Below, in pieces: positions 34,957 to 44,263 of a stretch of DNA of 64,000 bases. The notes beneath the pieces were generated by a model. That model worked only from the letters and a program-made list of their open reading frames with translations. It was not told where the DNA came from and did not search any database. Source of the stretch: Bacteroidota bacterium. GTDB taxonomy: Bacteria > Bacteroidota > Bacteroidia > Bacteroidales > F082. The position numbers and the translations under genes are program-made. Positions within the stretch are counted from its first letter, which is position 1; each line of letters begins with the position of its first letter. The DNA is taken from the NCBI GenBank assembly GCA_018816765.1, contig JAHIUX010000009.1, positions 143,560-207,559 on the forward strand. The letters are read 5' to 3'.

Positions 34957-36033
34957 ATGCCTGTAATTAAAGAACCTTTTCACCTCTTTGCTGATCCAAT
35001 CAGGTATTATAATGCCATGATAGATGACATTGAGTCAGCCATTGATTATATCTTTATTGAAACATACCGCATTGGCAATGATGTTATTGGCACCAGGTTT
35101 AAGGATGCACTCATACGCAAGGCCAGGATGGGAGTCGAGATTAAGCTGCTGATTGATGGATGGGGAAGCAGCGCGGTGAACAATGCGTTTTTCGACGAAC
35201 TGATTAAACATGGAGGAGAAGTAAGGTTTTTTGAAAAAATAAAATTCAACAGCGATATCTTTACCAGGAGCCACAAACGGAATCACCGTAAACTGATGCT
35301 TATAGATGATGAAATTACCTGGGTTGGCTCAACAAACCTCACCGAATACAATTTGAACTGGCGCGAATCGATGCTTCGCATCAAGGATGACCTTACACTT
35401 GCATTTAAAAAGGCCTTCCGTCAGGATTGGAAAATTTACAATACTTACGTTTTCGCCAAAGCCAATTACCTGCGTATTATCCGGCACAATACCCTGGAAA
35501 TTCTGCGCGATATGCCATCGATTACCAAGCAGCGGATCATGCGGCGCTACCAGCAGATGATTTCGCGTGCGCAATCGAGCATCACCATTGTAACTCCCTA
35601 TTTCTTACCTGGTTATATGCTCAGAAAAGTACTAATGGAGGCCGCTCATCGGGGAGTTGTTGTCCAGGTGATTATCCCCAAGCGCTCCGATGTAGGGCTT
35701 GTCGATATTTTGCGCAACAAATATATGGGCATGCTCCACATGAGTGGCATTCGCTTCCTGATGTACCTGCCCCACAACCTGCATGCAAAACTTGTTTTGA
35801 TTGACGACAAACTGTTCTCGATCGGCTCACCAAATTTCGATTACCGCAGCTTCAGGTATATGTATGAGATTGCATTGATTGGTCAACAGCCCGATATCGC
35901 TGAACAGGTGCGCGAGCATATCCGCTTTACCCGCGAGAGCACCGAAGCCTTCGATTATGGATTGTGGCAGCGCAGGCCGCTGATCAACAAGTTCTTCGAA
36001 TGGCTGCTTTTACCCATCAGGCACCTGCTTTAA
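34957..36033 (+). CDS. Cardiolipin synthase-like phospholipase D family protein
   Basis: A 358-residue PLD-superfamily protein with two complete HKD motifs: HRKLMLIDDE followed by GSTNLTEYN, and HAKLVLIDDK followed by GSPNFDYRS. This arrangement is typical of cardiolipin synthases of the ClsB type, which condense phosphatidylglycerol, or with phosphatidylethanolamine, into cardiolipin. The N-terminal transmembrane segments of ClsA are missing, so it would be a peripheral membrane enzyme. It begins 14 nt after the LytTR regulator and may be co-transcribed with it. A nuclease role is less likely given the overall cardiolipin-synthase-like spacing. Confidence 0.9.
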   Translation: MPVIKEPFHLFADPIRYYNAMIDDIESAIDYIFIETYRIGNDVIGTRFKDALIRKARMGVEIKLLIDGWGSSAVNNAFFDELIKHGGEVRFFEKIKFNSDIFTRSHKRNHRKLMLIDDEITWVGSTNLTEYNLNWRESMLRIKDDLTLAFKKAFRQDWKIYNTYVFAKANYLRIIRHNTLEILRDMPSITKQRIMRRYQQMISRAQSSITIVTPYFLPGYMLRKVLMEAAHRGVVVQVIIPKRSDVGLVDILRNKYMGMLHMSGIRFLMYLPHNLHAKLVLIDDKLFSIGSPNFDYRSFRYMYEIALIGQQPDIAEQVREHIRFTRESTEAFDYGLWQRRPLINKFFEWLLLPIRHLL

Positions 36034-36099
36034 ACTGGGCATTTAAAAGAAAATCTTTGTCCTTTCATTGCAAAAACCCAAAAAATCAGGGAAGAATTG

Positions 36100-36107
36100 T
36101 ATCTTTG
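36100..36107 (+). promoter_or_regulatory. -7 promoter element for the ornithine aminotransferase gene
   Basis: TATCTTTG is an exact TAnnTTTG match with a TTG about 30 nt upstream (CATTG at 36066-36070), slightly far for a -33 element. It gives a leader of about 65 nt. Confidence 0.55.
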
Positions 36108-36176
36108 CTGGCAAATTGTTAATTTATTCACAATATCACCTTACCTTAATCATTAATCAATAAAGCGCACCTAATC

Positions 36177-37397
36177 ATGGAAAAGATGACCTCGCAACTG
36201 GCAATTGAACTTGAAGATAAATATGGAGCACACAACTATCACCCACTCCCGGTAGTACTGGCAAAAGGTGAGGGCGCAAAAGTCTGGGATGTTGAAGGAA
36301 AAGAATACTTTGATTTCCTTTCGGCATACTCCGCTGTAAACCAAGGACATTGTCATCCAAAAATTATCAATGCCCTTATTGAGCAGGCCAAAACACTCAC
36401 ACTCACTTCAAGGGCCTTTTACAATGATTCATTGGGTGTGTATGAAAAATTTGCCACTGCGTATTTTGGCTACGACAAGATCCTGCCAATGAACACTGGT
36501 GCCGAAGGCGATGAAACAGCCTTGAAACTGTGTCGTAAATGGGCTTATACCAAAAAAGGCATTGCTGAAAACGAAGCCAAGATAATCGTCTGTGAAAACA
36601 ATTTTCACGGACGCACGATCACAGTAATCAGTATGTCGACCGACCCTGATTCAAGGGGTGGATTTGGTCCGTTCACTCCCGGATTTATCACCATTCCGTA
36701 CAATGACCTCGACGCCCTTGCCCATGCACTTGAAGATAAAAACGTGGCAGGTTTTCTGGTTGAACCCATCCAGGGTGAAGCAGGTGTATTTGTTCCGGAC
36801 GAAGGATATCTAAGTAAAGCCTATGACCTTTGCAAGGCAAAAAATGTACTGTTCATTGCCGATGAAGTACAAACCGGTATTGCCCGCACAGGGAAACTGC
36901 TAGCTTGTGACCACGAAAACGTAAGGCCCGACATCCTTATCCTGGGCAAGGCGCTTTCGGGTGGCGTGTATCCGGTTTCAGCCGTACTTGCTGACAACGA
37001 TATCATGTTGTGCATTAAACCCGGTGAACACGGTTCAACTTTCGGTGGAAATCCTGTCGCTGCACGCGTGGCAATGGCCGCCCTTGATGTGATCACTGAA
37101 GAAAAACTGGCCGAAAAAGCTGAACAGCTGGGACAGGTATTCCGGAGTGAGATCCGCAAAATCAAAAGCGATATGATTGAGCTTGTTCGCGGAAAAGGTT
37201 TGTTAAATGCTATCGTTATCAAGCCAAAAAACGGAAAAACAGCCTGGGATGTTTGTGTAAAAATGGCTGAAAACGGCCTGCTTGCCAAGCCCACTCATGG
37301 TCACATCATCAGGTTTGCTCCTCCTTTAGTGATCACTGAAGCCCAATTGCATGATGCCATTAAACTCATCGAAAAGTCTATTCTTGCTTTCGACTGA
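36177..37397 (+). CDS. rocD: Ornithine-oxo-acid transaminase
   Basis: Class III PLP aminotransferase that transfers the delta-amino group of ornithine to 2-oxoglutarate, giving glutamate semialdehyde, linking arginine and proline metabolism. 406 residues. Features: [16 protein letters not shown] at the N terminus, characteristic of ornithine aminotransferases; [44 protein letters not shown]; and the PLP lysine in [12 protein letters not shown]. The N-terminal signature makes OAT more likely than acetylornithine or GABA transaminase. It has its own promoter and is followed by a strong terminator. Confidence 0.94.
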   Translation: MEKMTSQLAIELEDKYGAHNYHPLPVVLAKGEGAKVWDVEGKEYFDFLSAYSAVNQGHCHPKIINALIEQAKTLTLTSRAFYNDSLGVYEKFATAYFGYDKILPMNTGAEGDETALKLCRKWAYTKKGIAENEAKIIVCENNFHGRTITVISMSTDPDSRGGFGPFTPGFITIPYNDLDALAHALEDKNVAGFLVEPIQGEAGVFVPDEGYLSKAYDLCKAKNVLFIADEVQTGIARTGKLLACDHENVRPDILILGKALSGGVYPVSAVLADNDIMLCIKPGEHGSTFGGNPVAARVAMAALDVITEEKLAEKAEQLGQVFRSEIRKIKSDMIELVRGKGLLNAIVIKPKNGKTAWDVCVKMAENGLLAKPTHGHIIRFAPPLVITEAQLHDAIKLIEKSILAFD

Positions 37398-37422
37398 TTA
37401 CAAGCGGAAAGCCAGTAAAAGT

Positions 37423-37456
37423 AAACGGGTGAACCTATTCAGGTCCACCCGTTTTT
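37423..37456 (+). terminator. Rho-independent terminator after rocD
   Basis: AAACGGGTGAACCT (37423-37436) pairs with AGGTCCACCCGTTT (37441-37454) around the loop ATTC, 13 pairs with one A/C mismatch, followed by T-rich sequence. It lies about 26 nt after the rocD stop and between convergent genes. Confidence 0.85.
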
Positions 37457-37509
37457 TGTAGTATTCCGCACGAAAAGTCACATAATGCGGAGGCAGTTAT
37501 ATTGGTTCG

Positions 37510-38130
37510 TTATTGCGCGTTTTTAAAGTTCTTTTCAACTTCAGTCCAATTGACTACATTCCAGAATGCCCCAACATAGTCCGGGCGTTTGTTCTGGTAT
37601 TTAAGGTAGTATGCATGTTCCCAGACATCGAGGCCCAGTATGGGAGTTCCTTTGCAATCTGCCACATCCATTAATGGATTATCCTGATTCGGAGTTGAAC
37701 ACACGTCGAGACTACCGTCGGCCTTCACACAAAGCCATGCCCAGCCACTGCCGAAGCGGGTCTTTGCTGCTGTTTCAAATTTCTCGCGAAATGCGTTGAA
37801 TGAGCCAAAATGCTTGTCAATTGCTGCAGCAAGCACGCCATTGGGCTGCCCACCACCATCCGGTGACATCACCTTCCAGAACAAATCGTGGTTGTAGTGT
37901 CCGCCACCGTTATTCCTGATTGCTACCGGAAATTTACTGATGTTATTGAGCAAATCAATAAAATCCATGGAAGCCATGGGGCTGTCCTTTACGGCCGCCT
38001 GAAGGTTATCAAAATAAGCTTTGTGATGCCGGTCATGGTGGATTTCCATGGTCATTGCATCAATATGTGGTTCCAGAGCCTTGAAATCATAAGGCAGGGC
38101 TGGAAAAATCAAGTCACTAACTTTTGTCAT
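37510..38130 (-). CDS. sod: Superoxide dismutase (Fe/Mn family)
   Basis: Dismutates superoxide to O2 and H2O2 in the cytoplasm. The 206-residue protein has the N-terminal [31 protein letters not shown] with the first metal histidine, [13 protein letters not shown], the [10 protein letters not shown] block and the C-terminal metal motif [20 protein letters not shown]. Fe versus Mn cannot be decided safely by eye; cambialistic enzymes are common in Bacteroidota. The promoter region contains TATATTTG and a perfect 10-bp inverted repeat just upstream, suggesting regulation by a dimeric repressor. Confidence 0.95.
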   Translation of the reverse strand: MTKVSDLIFPALPYDFKALEPHIDAMTMEIHHDRHHKAYFDNLQAAVKDSPMASMDFIDLLNNISKFPVAIRNNGGGHYNHDLFWKVMSPDGGGQPNGVLAAAIDKHFGSFNAFREKFETAAKTRFGSGWAWLCVKADGSLDVCSTPNQDNPLMDVADCKGTPILGLDVWEHAYYLKYQNKRPDYVGAFWNVVNWTEVEKNFKNAQ

Positions 38131-38149
38131 TACGTATTGTTTAATGGTA

Positions 38150-38157
38150 CAAATATA
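38150..38157 (-). promoter_or_regulatory. -7 promoter element for sod
   Basis: TATATTTG on the minus strand matches TAnnTTTG and is 19 nt upstream of the sod start, giving a very short leader. Confidence 0.55.
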
Positions 38158-38159
38158 AT

Positions 38160-38184
38160 ACTATTTAGATTGTTTCTAAATAGT
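38160..38184. promoter_or_regulatory. Candidate operator: perfect 10-bp inverted repeat at the sod promoter
   Basis: ACTATTTAGA (38160-38169) and TCTAAATAGT (38175-38184) are exact reverse complements separated by TTGTT, a 25-bp dyad. It overlaps the position where the -33 element would lie relative to the -7 box at 38150-38157, ideal for repression. The arm does not exactly match a known box that I can name; a metal- or redox-responsive regulator (DtxR/MntR, Fur or Rrf2 type) is a reasonable guess given the target gene. Confidence 0.65.
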
Positions 38185-38228
38185 CAGTTTGTATTTAAAC
38201 AATTTTAACAGAAGAAAGTTCAATGAAA

Positions 38229-40757
38229 TCAGAATTCCGCCACCAGCTTAAGGTTCAACTGTCGTGGCGTAAGATAATTAGGCACAGCGTATTGCCTGTT
38301 TTCGATGTCCTTAACCCAGATATACGAAATGGTGTTGTTAATTTGGAGCAGGTTAAACACTTCTAGGCTTACCCACATATTTTTTATGTGCCTCAACGGA
38401 GAACCTGGTTTTAGGGATGTTTGTTCGCCTATCAGCTGCTTGCTGAACCCGATATCAACACGCCTGTATGCTGGCATCCGCAAGGTTTGCTGGCTGCGCT
38501 GTGTGTTGGGCGGACCAAAGGGAAGGCTGGTTCCAAACAACAGTTTCAGGTGAACCCTGAACGTAGGATAACCGGGTACATAGTCCTGAAAAAACATGCT
38601 GAAATTCACCCGTTGATCAGACGGGCGGGGAATCATTCCCGGATAAATTCGCACAGTATCAATGGTTTCTTCAGTATTAAAAACCCTTTTGCCGTTGCTG
38701 TCGACATAGATATCATAAAAGTCGCCCTTGACGTCTTCCATCGTTTTCATAACCGACATACTCAACCAGCTTTCAATTCCTTTCACAAACTCACCGTTTA
38801 CCTTAAGGTCGAGACCAGTTGCATAGCCCCTGGCCTGTTGGTCAGCGTAATACCTAATGCGTACATTATCTACCTCGTAAGGAACCAGGTTGTCGAGGTA
38901 TTTGTAATAAAACTCACTCGTAAACACAAATGGCCTGTTCCATGCGGTGAAACTCAGGTCGCTTCCCAACACCACCTGAGACGATTTTTGCGAATGGCCA
39001 TCGGCATAAAGTGATCCATCAAACATCCGCAATTCACGGTAAAACGGTGCCTGATTATACACACCGGTAGCCAAACGGAAAACCATCTTTTTCTTCCAAT
39101 TCGGCTTATAAGCCAGGCTTGCACGCGGACTAAACAACAATTCGTTGCCATAACCCCAATAATTCGCACGAAGTCCTGCTGTAAGCACATATTCTCCTTC
39201 TTTTGAATTGTAAAAAGTCCAGGAGTCTTGCACAAAAGCATTGAAATTACTGATGTTAAGTGTATTGTGTGCTTTCACCACCTGACTGATTGTAAAATCA
39301 GGACGGCTCGGATCAGAGGAGCCTGGCACCTCGGGCACAACAGGCAGGCTGTAGCCGGCCGAGTCTATCATCTCCCATTCGTGAATGCGGTCATCGATCA
39401 GCTGCAATTGGTAACGTGCTCCCCATTTGAGCACCGATGCCCCTTTGACCCGTGTTCCCTTGTGCTCAAGGTTAAAAACACCCGCATCAAAATAGTTGCG
39501 TGCATGCTCAATAAATGTTCCCACACCCTGTGCCTGAACGACATTTCCAAACTGCTCACTGCCTAAGGAAGTTTCCAGTTTGCCGATCCAGTATTGCCCC
39601 TGCACATCATAGGTTTCGGATTCAACGGTGCTGAATGCCGAACCAATCAGTTTCAACTCAACATTATTTGAAGGGTGGTGTGTTAATGTTATTGCTCCCA
39701 TGCCGGTACGGTACTGATCCACCTCCTGTCCATCGAAATATATGTTAAGCCTGTAGGCCTCCTGAATGGTGCCAAAGTCAGTTTGCCGGCTTTCAGGAAC
39801 AAGCTTGTATTTGTTCCGTGAGTAATAGCCCAGGGCCGACAACTCCCATTTCGGATCGAGTTCCCAGGTCAATAGCGCCTGAACATCAGTAAAATTGGGC
39901 TGATAGGCACCCTTTGTTTCAAGGGCGTTCAGCACATATGAGGTGGTTTTGTAACGGGCACCAAACAGATAAGAAAAATTCTTTCCGCTGCGTCCTTCAA
40001 CGTGTATATCGGTGCCCAGTAAGCTAAGGGATAGCGAACCTGCTGTTTCAACCGGCCGCTTGTAGGTTATGTCGAGTACAGATGATAATTTGTCACCATA
40101 TTCTGCGGCAAATCCGCCGGCTGAAAACTGAATCGATGAAACAAGGGATGAGTTAAGAAAACTCAGGCCTTCCTGCTGTCCGGAGCGGATAAGAAAAGGC
40201 CGGTAAATTTCAATGTCGTTGACATACACAAGGTTTTCGTCGAAATTACCACCACGGACGGTATATTGTGAACTTAGTTCATTGTTGGATGAAACGCCTG
40301 GCAAGGTCTTAATAAGGTCCTCAATTCCCCCGCCAACAGTTGGCAGCAGCATGGCCTGCCGGGGATTGAGCCGGGTGAGGCTGGTTGATTTAATTCTGTT
40401 ATCGCGGACTTCGAGCCCGGGTAGTGTGGTGGAACTAATCTGCAGGATAACATCGAGCTGATAGCGTTGGTTTTTGCTTAAGGTTAACCGTTGTTGATGG
40501 GGTCGGTAGCCAACAAAGGTGAATGCCAGCGTAAACTCCTTGTCGGCAGGAACCTGGCACTCAAAACGGCCATCAGCCATCGAACTGACACCTTCAAAGG
40601 ATCCGAGAACAGCCACATTGGCCAATTCTACCGGGTTTCCGCGCTCGTCGGTGATCTTGCCAAAGACAAATGCTGTTTGTCCCTTAACGAGCCATGGCAG
40701 CATAAGTAATACAAAAACGCAAAAACGTTTACACATTAATCTCATCAAGACCTTCAT
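38229..40757 (-). CDS. TonB-dependent receptor with carboxypeptidase-like regulatory domain
   Basis: An 842-residue outer-membrane transporter. A signal peptide of about 26 residues (VFVLLMLPWLVKGQ) precedes an N-terminal CarboxypepD_reg-like domain (AFVFGKITDERGNPVELANVAVLGS, residues about 28-110), a plug domain (LLPTVGGGIEDLIKTLPGVSSNNELSSQYTVRGGNFDENLVYVNDIEIYRP) and a C-terminal barrel ending in aromatic-rich strands (LNLKLVAEF). No SusD partner, signal or TonB box assignment is possible from context. The substrate could be an iron chelate, vitamin or oligomer. It lies downstream of rpmB on the same strand but behind that gene's terminator. Confidence 0.9.
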   Translation of the reverse strand: MKVLMRLMCKRFCVFVLLMLPWLVKGQTAFVFGKITDERGNPVELANVAVLGSFEGVSSMADGRFECQVPADKEFTLAFTFVGYRPHQQRLTLSKNQRYQLDVILQISSTTLPGLEVRDNRIKSTSLTRLNPRQAMLLPTVGGGIEDLIKTLPGVSSNNELSSQYTVRGGNFDENLVYVNDIEIYRPFLIRSGQQEGLSFLNSSLVSSIQFSAGGFAAEYGDKLSSVLDITYKRPVETAGSLSLSLLGTDIHVEGRSGKNFSYLFGARYKTTSYVLNALETKGAYQPNFTDVQALLTWELDPKWELSALGYYSRNKYKLVPESRQTDFGTIQEAYRLNIYFDGQEVDQYRTGMGAITLTHHPSNNVELKLIGSAFSTVESETYDVQGQYWIGKLETSLGSEQFGNVVQAQGVGTFIEHARNYFDAGVFNLEHKGTRVKGASVLKWGARYQLQLIDDRIHEWEMIDSAGYSLPVVPEVPGSSDPSRPDFTISQVVKAHNTLNISNFNAFVQDSWTFYNSKEGEYVLTAGLRANYWGYGNELLFSPRASLAYKPNWKKKMVFRLATGVYNQAPFYRELRMFDGSLYADGHSQKSSQVVLGSDLSFTAWNRPFVFTSEFYYKYLDNLVPYEVDNVRIRYYADQQARGYATGLDLKVNGEFVKGIESWLSMSVMKTMEDVKGDFYDIYVDSNGKRVFNTEETIDTVRIYPGMIPRPSDQRVNFSMFFQDYVPGYPTFRVHLKLLFGTSLPFGPPNTQRSQQTLRMPAYRRVDIGFSKQLIGEQTSLKPGSPLRHIKNMWVSLEVFNLLQINNTISYIWVKDIENRQYAVPNYLTPRQLNLKLVAEF

Positions 40758-40812
40758 TTGATCATTAACTCCCTTGATCCGTATTTATTTTGGGCATCCG
40801 GCCACAAATGAA

Positions 40813-40845
40813 CAAAAAAAAAGCTGCTGTTTTACACCAGCAGCT
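40813..40845 (-). terminator. Rho-independent terminator after rpmB
   Basis: AGCTGCTG (40822-40829) pairs with CAGCAGCT (40838-40845). On the minus strand the hairpin is followed by a U-run (the A-run at 40813-40821). It lies 22 nt beyond the rpmB stop. Confidence 0.82.
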
Positions 40846-40867
40846 CTTCTTCTAATATTTTCAGGCC

Positions 40868-41110
40868 TTATTGCTTGTAAAGGAATCCCTGGTCAGCAGC
40901 TTTCTGCAAAGCAGCGTAAATACCAATTTTATTGATGGTACGTAAGCCTGCGGCTGATACCTTTAAGGTTACCCATTGGTCCATTTCAGGAATAAAAAAA
41001 CGCTTAACCTGCAAATTTGGTTCAAAGGTCCTTCTTGTTTTGTGGTTCGAGTGAGAAACACTATTTCCTGTAATCACTTTCTTTCCTGTAATCTGGCAAA
41101 TCTTTGACAT
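40868..41110 (-). CDS. rpmB: 50S ribosomal protein L28
   Basis: Small ribosomal protein of 80 residues, an early-assembly component of the large subunit. The N-terminal MSKICQITGKKVITGNSVSHSNHKTRRTF is the L28 hallmark, with the conserved basic patch and the KVSAAGLRTINKIG block in the second half. The four-Cys zinc ribbon of some L28 proteins is absent, only one Cys is present, so it is the zinc-independent type. In many Bacteroidota rpmB is followed by rpmG (L33); here a terminator follows directly and no L33 is adjacent. Confidence 0.97.
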   Translation of the reverse strand: MSKICQITGKKVITGNSVSHSNHKTRRTFEPNLQVKRFFIPEMDQWVTLKVSAAGLRTINKIGIYAALQKAADQGFLYKQ

Positions 41111-41259
41111 CGTTCTATATTTTTAAAGGTATCTCCTCCGAAAAGGGAGTGCAAAATAACTGCTTTTTTTTTATATGTGCAAATAGTTCTCCAAAAAACT
41201 TTTCCTTTTTCAGGATTTGCACTAATCACAGGCTTTTCACCGACTTGCAACAATCCGTT

Positions 41260-42312
41260 TTATCTGTCTTTGTACATCTTGTCATAGTATTGCTGGTAGG
41301 CGCCGGAGGTTACCTCATCGAGCCAGGTTTGATTAGCCAGATACCAGTCAACCGTTTTGCTGATGCCCTCTTCGAACTGCAGTGATGGGGCCCAGTTAAG
41401 CTCCTGCTGCAGTTTAGTCGAATCGATGGCATACCTCAGGTCGTGCCCTGCCCTGTCCTTAACATAAGTAATCAGGTTATCCGATGTGCCCGGAGGATGG
41501 CCGAGTTTTTCATCCATCACCTTGATCATCACCTTGATCAGGTCGATGTTTTTCCATTCGTTATGGCCGCCGATGTTATAGGTTTCGCCATCGTCGCCTT
41601 TATGGAAGATCACATCGATTGCCCTGGCATGGTCAACCACGTACAGCCAGTCGCGTACATTTTCGCCCTTGCCATACACAGGTAGCGGTTTCTTGTGTCG
41701 TATATTATTGATAAATAAGGGTATCAACTTTTCAGGAAACTGGTTAGGCCCATAGTTATTTGAGCAATTTGAGATAACCACCGGAAGTTTATAGGTGTCG
41801 TGATACGCCCTTACAAGGTGGTCGCTGCTGGCTTTTGAGGCCGAATAGGGGCTATGCGGGTCATAGGCTGTTTCTTCGGTAAAAAACCCTTCTTCACCAA
41901 GTGATCCGTACACCTCATCTGTCGAAATATGATAAAACCGTTTGCCTTCAAAATCCTGATGCCATTGGTGTTTGGCCGCATTCAGGAGGTTTACTGTACC
42001 AACGATATTTGTCATGATAAATTCCATCGGATTGGCAATCGACCGGTCGACATGCGACTCAGCTGCAAGGTGGATAACGCCGTCGAACTGATATTTTTCG
42101 AACAGTTGAAGCATATGTTCGCCATCACAGATATCTGCCTTGATAAAATGGTAATTCGGTTTGTGGTCAATGTCTTTCAAATTGGCCAGGTTTCCGGCAT
42201 AGGTAAGTTTATCGAGGTTGTAAATGTCGTGTTGCGGGTATTTATTCACAAAAAGTCGTACCACATGTGAACCAATAAAGCCAGCGCCTCCGGTGATTAA
42301 AATTTTTCTCAT
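41260..42312 (-). CDS. rfbB: dTDP-glucose 4,6-dehydratase
   Basis: Extended short-chain dehydrogenase that makes dTDP-4-keto-6-deoxyglucose, the precursor of rhamnose and 4-aminosugars. From the ATG at 42312 (MRKILITGGAGFIGSHVV) it has 350 residues; the eight-codon extension to 42336 is less typical. Motifs: GGAGFIGS (NAD binding), AESHVDRSI, HISTDEVYGSLGE, and YSASKASSDHLVRAYHDTY with the catalytic Tyr/Lys, followed by VISNCSNNYGPNQFPEKLIP. It lies with galE and the WlbB/WlbC-like genes in a nucleotide-sugar cluster and may feed the WecE-like aminotransferase at 28250. Confidence 0.95.
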   Translation of the reverse strand: MRKILITGGAGFIGSHVVRLFVNKYPQHDIYNLDKLTYAGNLANLKDIDHKPNYHFIKADICDGEHMLQLFEKYQFDGVIHLAAESHVDRSIANPMEFIMTNIVGTVNLLNAAKHQWHQDFEGKRFYHISTDEVYGSLGEEGFFTEETAYDPHSPYSASKASSDHLVRAYHDTYKLPVVISNCSNNYGPNQFPEKLIPLFINNIRHKKPLPVYGKGENVRDWLYVVDHARAIDVIFHKGDDGETYNIGGHNEWKNIDLIKVMIKVMDEKLGHPPGTSDNLITYVKDRAGHDLRYAIDSTKLQQELNWAPSLQFEEGISKTVDWYLANQTWLDEVTSGAYQQYYDKMYKDR

Positions 42313-42393
42313 GGATGTGTATTTTTTATCATGCATAATTTTAAAGGGCTAATCCACTTTTATATATCGCTTTGTGCTTCCACAAAACGCAAT

Positions 42394-43413
42394 TTAAGAT
42401 CTTGAACGATAAGCCTTTTCCCATTTCCATGCGGAAGCAGTCATCTCATCGAGGCTTTTCTCAGCTTTCCAGCCAAGTTCTTTATTCGAAAAATCGGCGT
42501 TTGCCCAGACCTTTTCCACATCACCAGCCCGACGCCCTACAATTTTATAGTTGAGTTTTGTTGCAGAAACACGTTCAAAGGAATTAATTACTTCGAGCAC
42601 CGAGTTGCCATTACCTGTACCCAGGTTAAACACTTCGAATGGTTGTTTCATCTTTTTGTTAATCATTCTGCTTACAGCAATCACATGCGCTTTTGCCAGG
42701 TCAACCACATGAATGTAATCGCGGATTGCTGTTCCGTCCGGTGTGTTGTAATCTTCACCAAATACGCTCAGTTGTTGTCGGATGCCAATGGCAGTCTGGG
42801 TGATAAATGGCACCAGGTTGTTGGGTACACCCAGGGGCAACTCACCGATAAGCGCCGAATCGTGCGCCCCAATGGGATTAAAATAGCGCAGGGCGATCAC
42901 ATTGATTTTTGACGATTTGATGGTGTCCTGCAACACTTCTTCTGATATCTGTTTGGTGTTTCCATAAGGCGATTCGGCCTTTTTAATGGGGGCTGTTTCA
43001 GCAACAGGCAGCTCATCGGGCTGGCCATACACCGTGCACGAAGAGGAGAATACCAGGTTTGGAATGTTGTTTGCGATCATCCCTTCAAGGATATTCATGA
43101 GCGATACAAGGTTGTTGCGGTAATACATCAGTGGCTTATCCACCGACTCCCCTACCGCTTTATACGCTGCAAAGTGAATTATTCCGTTCAGGTCGTTGTG
43201 CCGGCGAAAGAAATCGGCTGTCATTTCCCTGTCGACCAGGTCGAATTTTTCAAAAACAGGCCTGATGCCGGTGATTTGCGCAATGGCATCCACAACGCCT
43301 GCCTGAGAATTCGAAAGGTTATCGACAATTATAACTTCAAAGCCCTGTTGTTGCAATTCAACAACAGTGTGCGAACCGATATAGCCTGTTCCGCCGGTAA
43401 CTAATATTTTCAT
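42394..43413 (-). CDS. galE: UDP-glucose 4-epimerase
   Basis: Interconverts UDP-glucose and UDP-galactose, and often the N-acetylated forms. From the ATG at 43413 (MKILVTGGTGYIGSHTV) it has 339 residues; the seven-codon extension is discounted. Motifs: GGTGYIGSH, DNLSNSQAGV, FAAYKAVGESV, FSSSCTVYGQPDELPVAE, SPYGNTKQISEE with catalytic Tyr/Lys, and RYFNPIGAHDSALIGE. It is part of the minus-strand nucleotide-sugar cluster with rfbB and the WlbB-like acetyltransferase. Confidence 0.95.
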   Translation of the reverse strand: MKILVTGGTGYIGSHTVVELQQQGFEVIIVDNLSNSQAGVVDAIAQITGIRPVFEKFDLVDREMTADFFRRHNDLNGIIHFAAYKAVGESVDKPLMYYRNNLVSLMNILEGMIANNIPNLVFSSSCTVYGQPDELPVAETAPIKKAESPYGNTKQISEEVLQDTIKSSKINVIALRYFNPIGAHDSALIGELPLGVPNNLVPFITQTAIGIRQQLSVFGEDYNTPDGTAIRDYIHVVDLAKAHVIAVSRMINKKMKQPFEVFNLGTGNGNSVLEVINSFERVSATKLNYKIVGRRAGDVEKVWANADFSNKELGWKAEKSLDEMTASAWKWEKAYRSRS

Positions 43414-43457
43414 CTTTTCCGATTTATTGTTCAAAGTTAATCATACTTTGGATAACC

Positions 43458-44039
43458 TCATATTTTATTCACCCTGCCATTTTCGAGGCGGTATTTTTCA
43501 TGACTTTCCGGGCATTCGGCAATGTTGTTTTCATCGAATTTCAAGCGATGCCCAAACTCACTCATCCAGCCGATATGCCTGGCAGGATTACCCACAACAA
43601 GGGCATAAGGCAGCACCTCTTTGGTGACAACGGCGCCAGCTCCAATAAAGGCGTATTCGCCGATATCATGTCCACAGACAATGGTTGCATTGGCACCAAT
43701 GCTGGCTCCTTTCTTCACCAATGTCCGCATGTATTCTCCCCTGCGGTTAACACCGCTTCGTGGATTTACGACATTCGTAAACACCATCGAGGGTCCCAGG
43801 AACACGTCATCCTCACAAATGACGCCGGTGTAGATGGAAACATTGTTCTGTATCTTACAGTTGCTTCCTAGAACCACGCCAGGAGATACCACGACATTCT
43901 GGCCAATATTGCATTTTGAGCCGATCTTACATTCAGACATGATATGCGAAAAATGCCAGATTCTTGTTCCTTCACCGATGACACAACCCTCATCGATTAC
44001 TGCTGTTTCGTGTGCAAAATATTGTTTATCTTGTTGCAT
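43458..44039 (-). CDS. Sugar N-acetyltransferase, WlbB/WbpD-like left-handed beta-helix protein
   Basis: A 193-residue hexapeptide-repeat acyltransferase: repeated [LIV]G-x4 units from [16 protein letters not shown] through [48 protein letters not shown]. The sequence [17 protein letters not shown] and [32 protein letters not shown] matches the WlbB/WbpD family, which acetylates the 3-amino group of UDP-2-acetamido-3-amino-2,3-dideoxyglucuronate during ManNAc3NAcA-type sugar synthesis. Its usual pathway partner, the WlbC/WbpE aminotransferase, lies 224 nt upstream on the same strand. WlbA dehydrogenase is not in the window. Confidence 0.87.
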   Translation of the reverse strand: MQQDKQYFAHETAVIDEGCVIGEGTRIWHFSHIMSECKIGSKCNIGQNVVVSPGVVLGSNCKIQNNVSIYTGVICEDDVFLGPSMVFTNVVNPRSGVNRRGEYMRTLVKKGASIGANATIVCGHDIGEYAFIGAGAVVTKEVLPYALVVGNPARHIGWMSEFGHRLKFDENNIAECPESHEKYRLENGRVNKI

Positions 44040-44203
44040 AATGTGCGTTATGGTCGAATTAATTCTGGTAAAATTAACTGCAATTTAAGTGAATTATTTG
44101 AGCGGCTGAATGCGAAAATTCGGCCTGGAGCCGAATGAATCCAAATACAAGACTTTTATTTATACGCAACACATTGACAGTGTATGTTTTAGGTGATTGG
44201 AAT

Positions 44204-44242
44204 AAAAAAAACGCCCCGGCGAAGATGCCAAGGCGTTTTTTT
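44204..44242. terminator. Terminator after the WlbC-like gene
   Basis: AAAAAAACGCC (44204-44214) pairs with GGCGTTTTTTT (44232-44242), with a further inner GGC/GCC pairing. On the minus strand it is followed by a U-run and lies 22 nt beyond the aminotransferase stop. The same hairpin is T-rich on both strands and could act both ways. Confidence 0.8.
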
Positions 44243-44263
44243 GATCATTATTTCTAAAACCCA

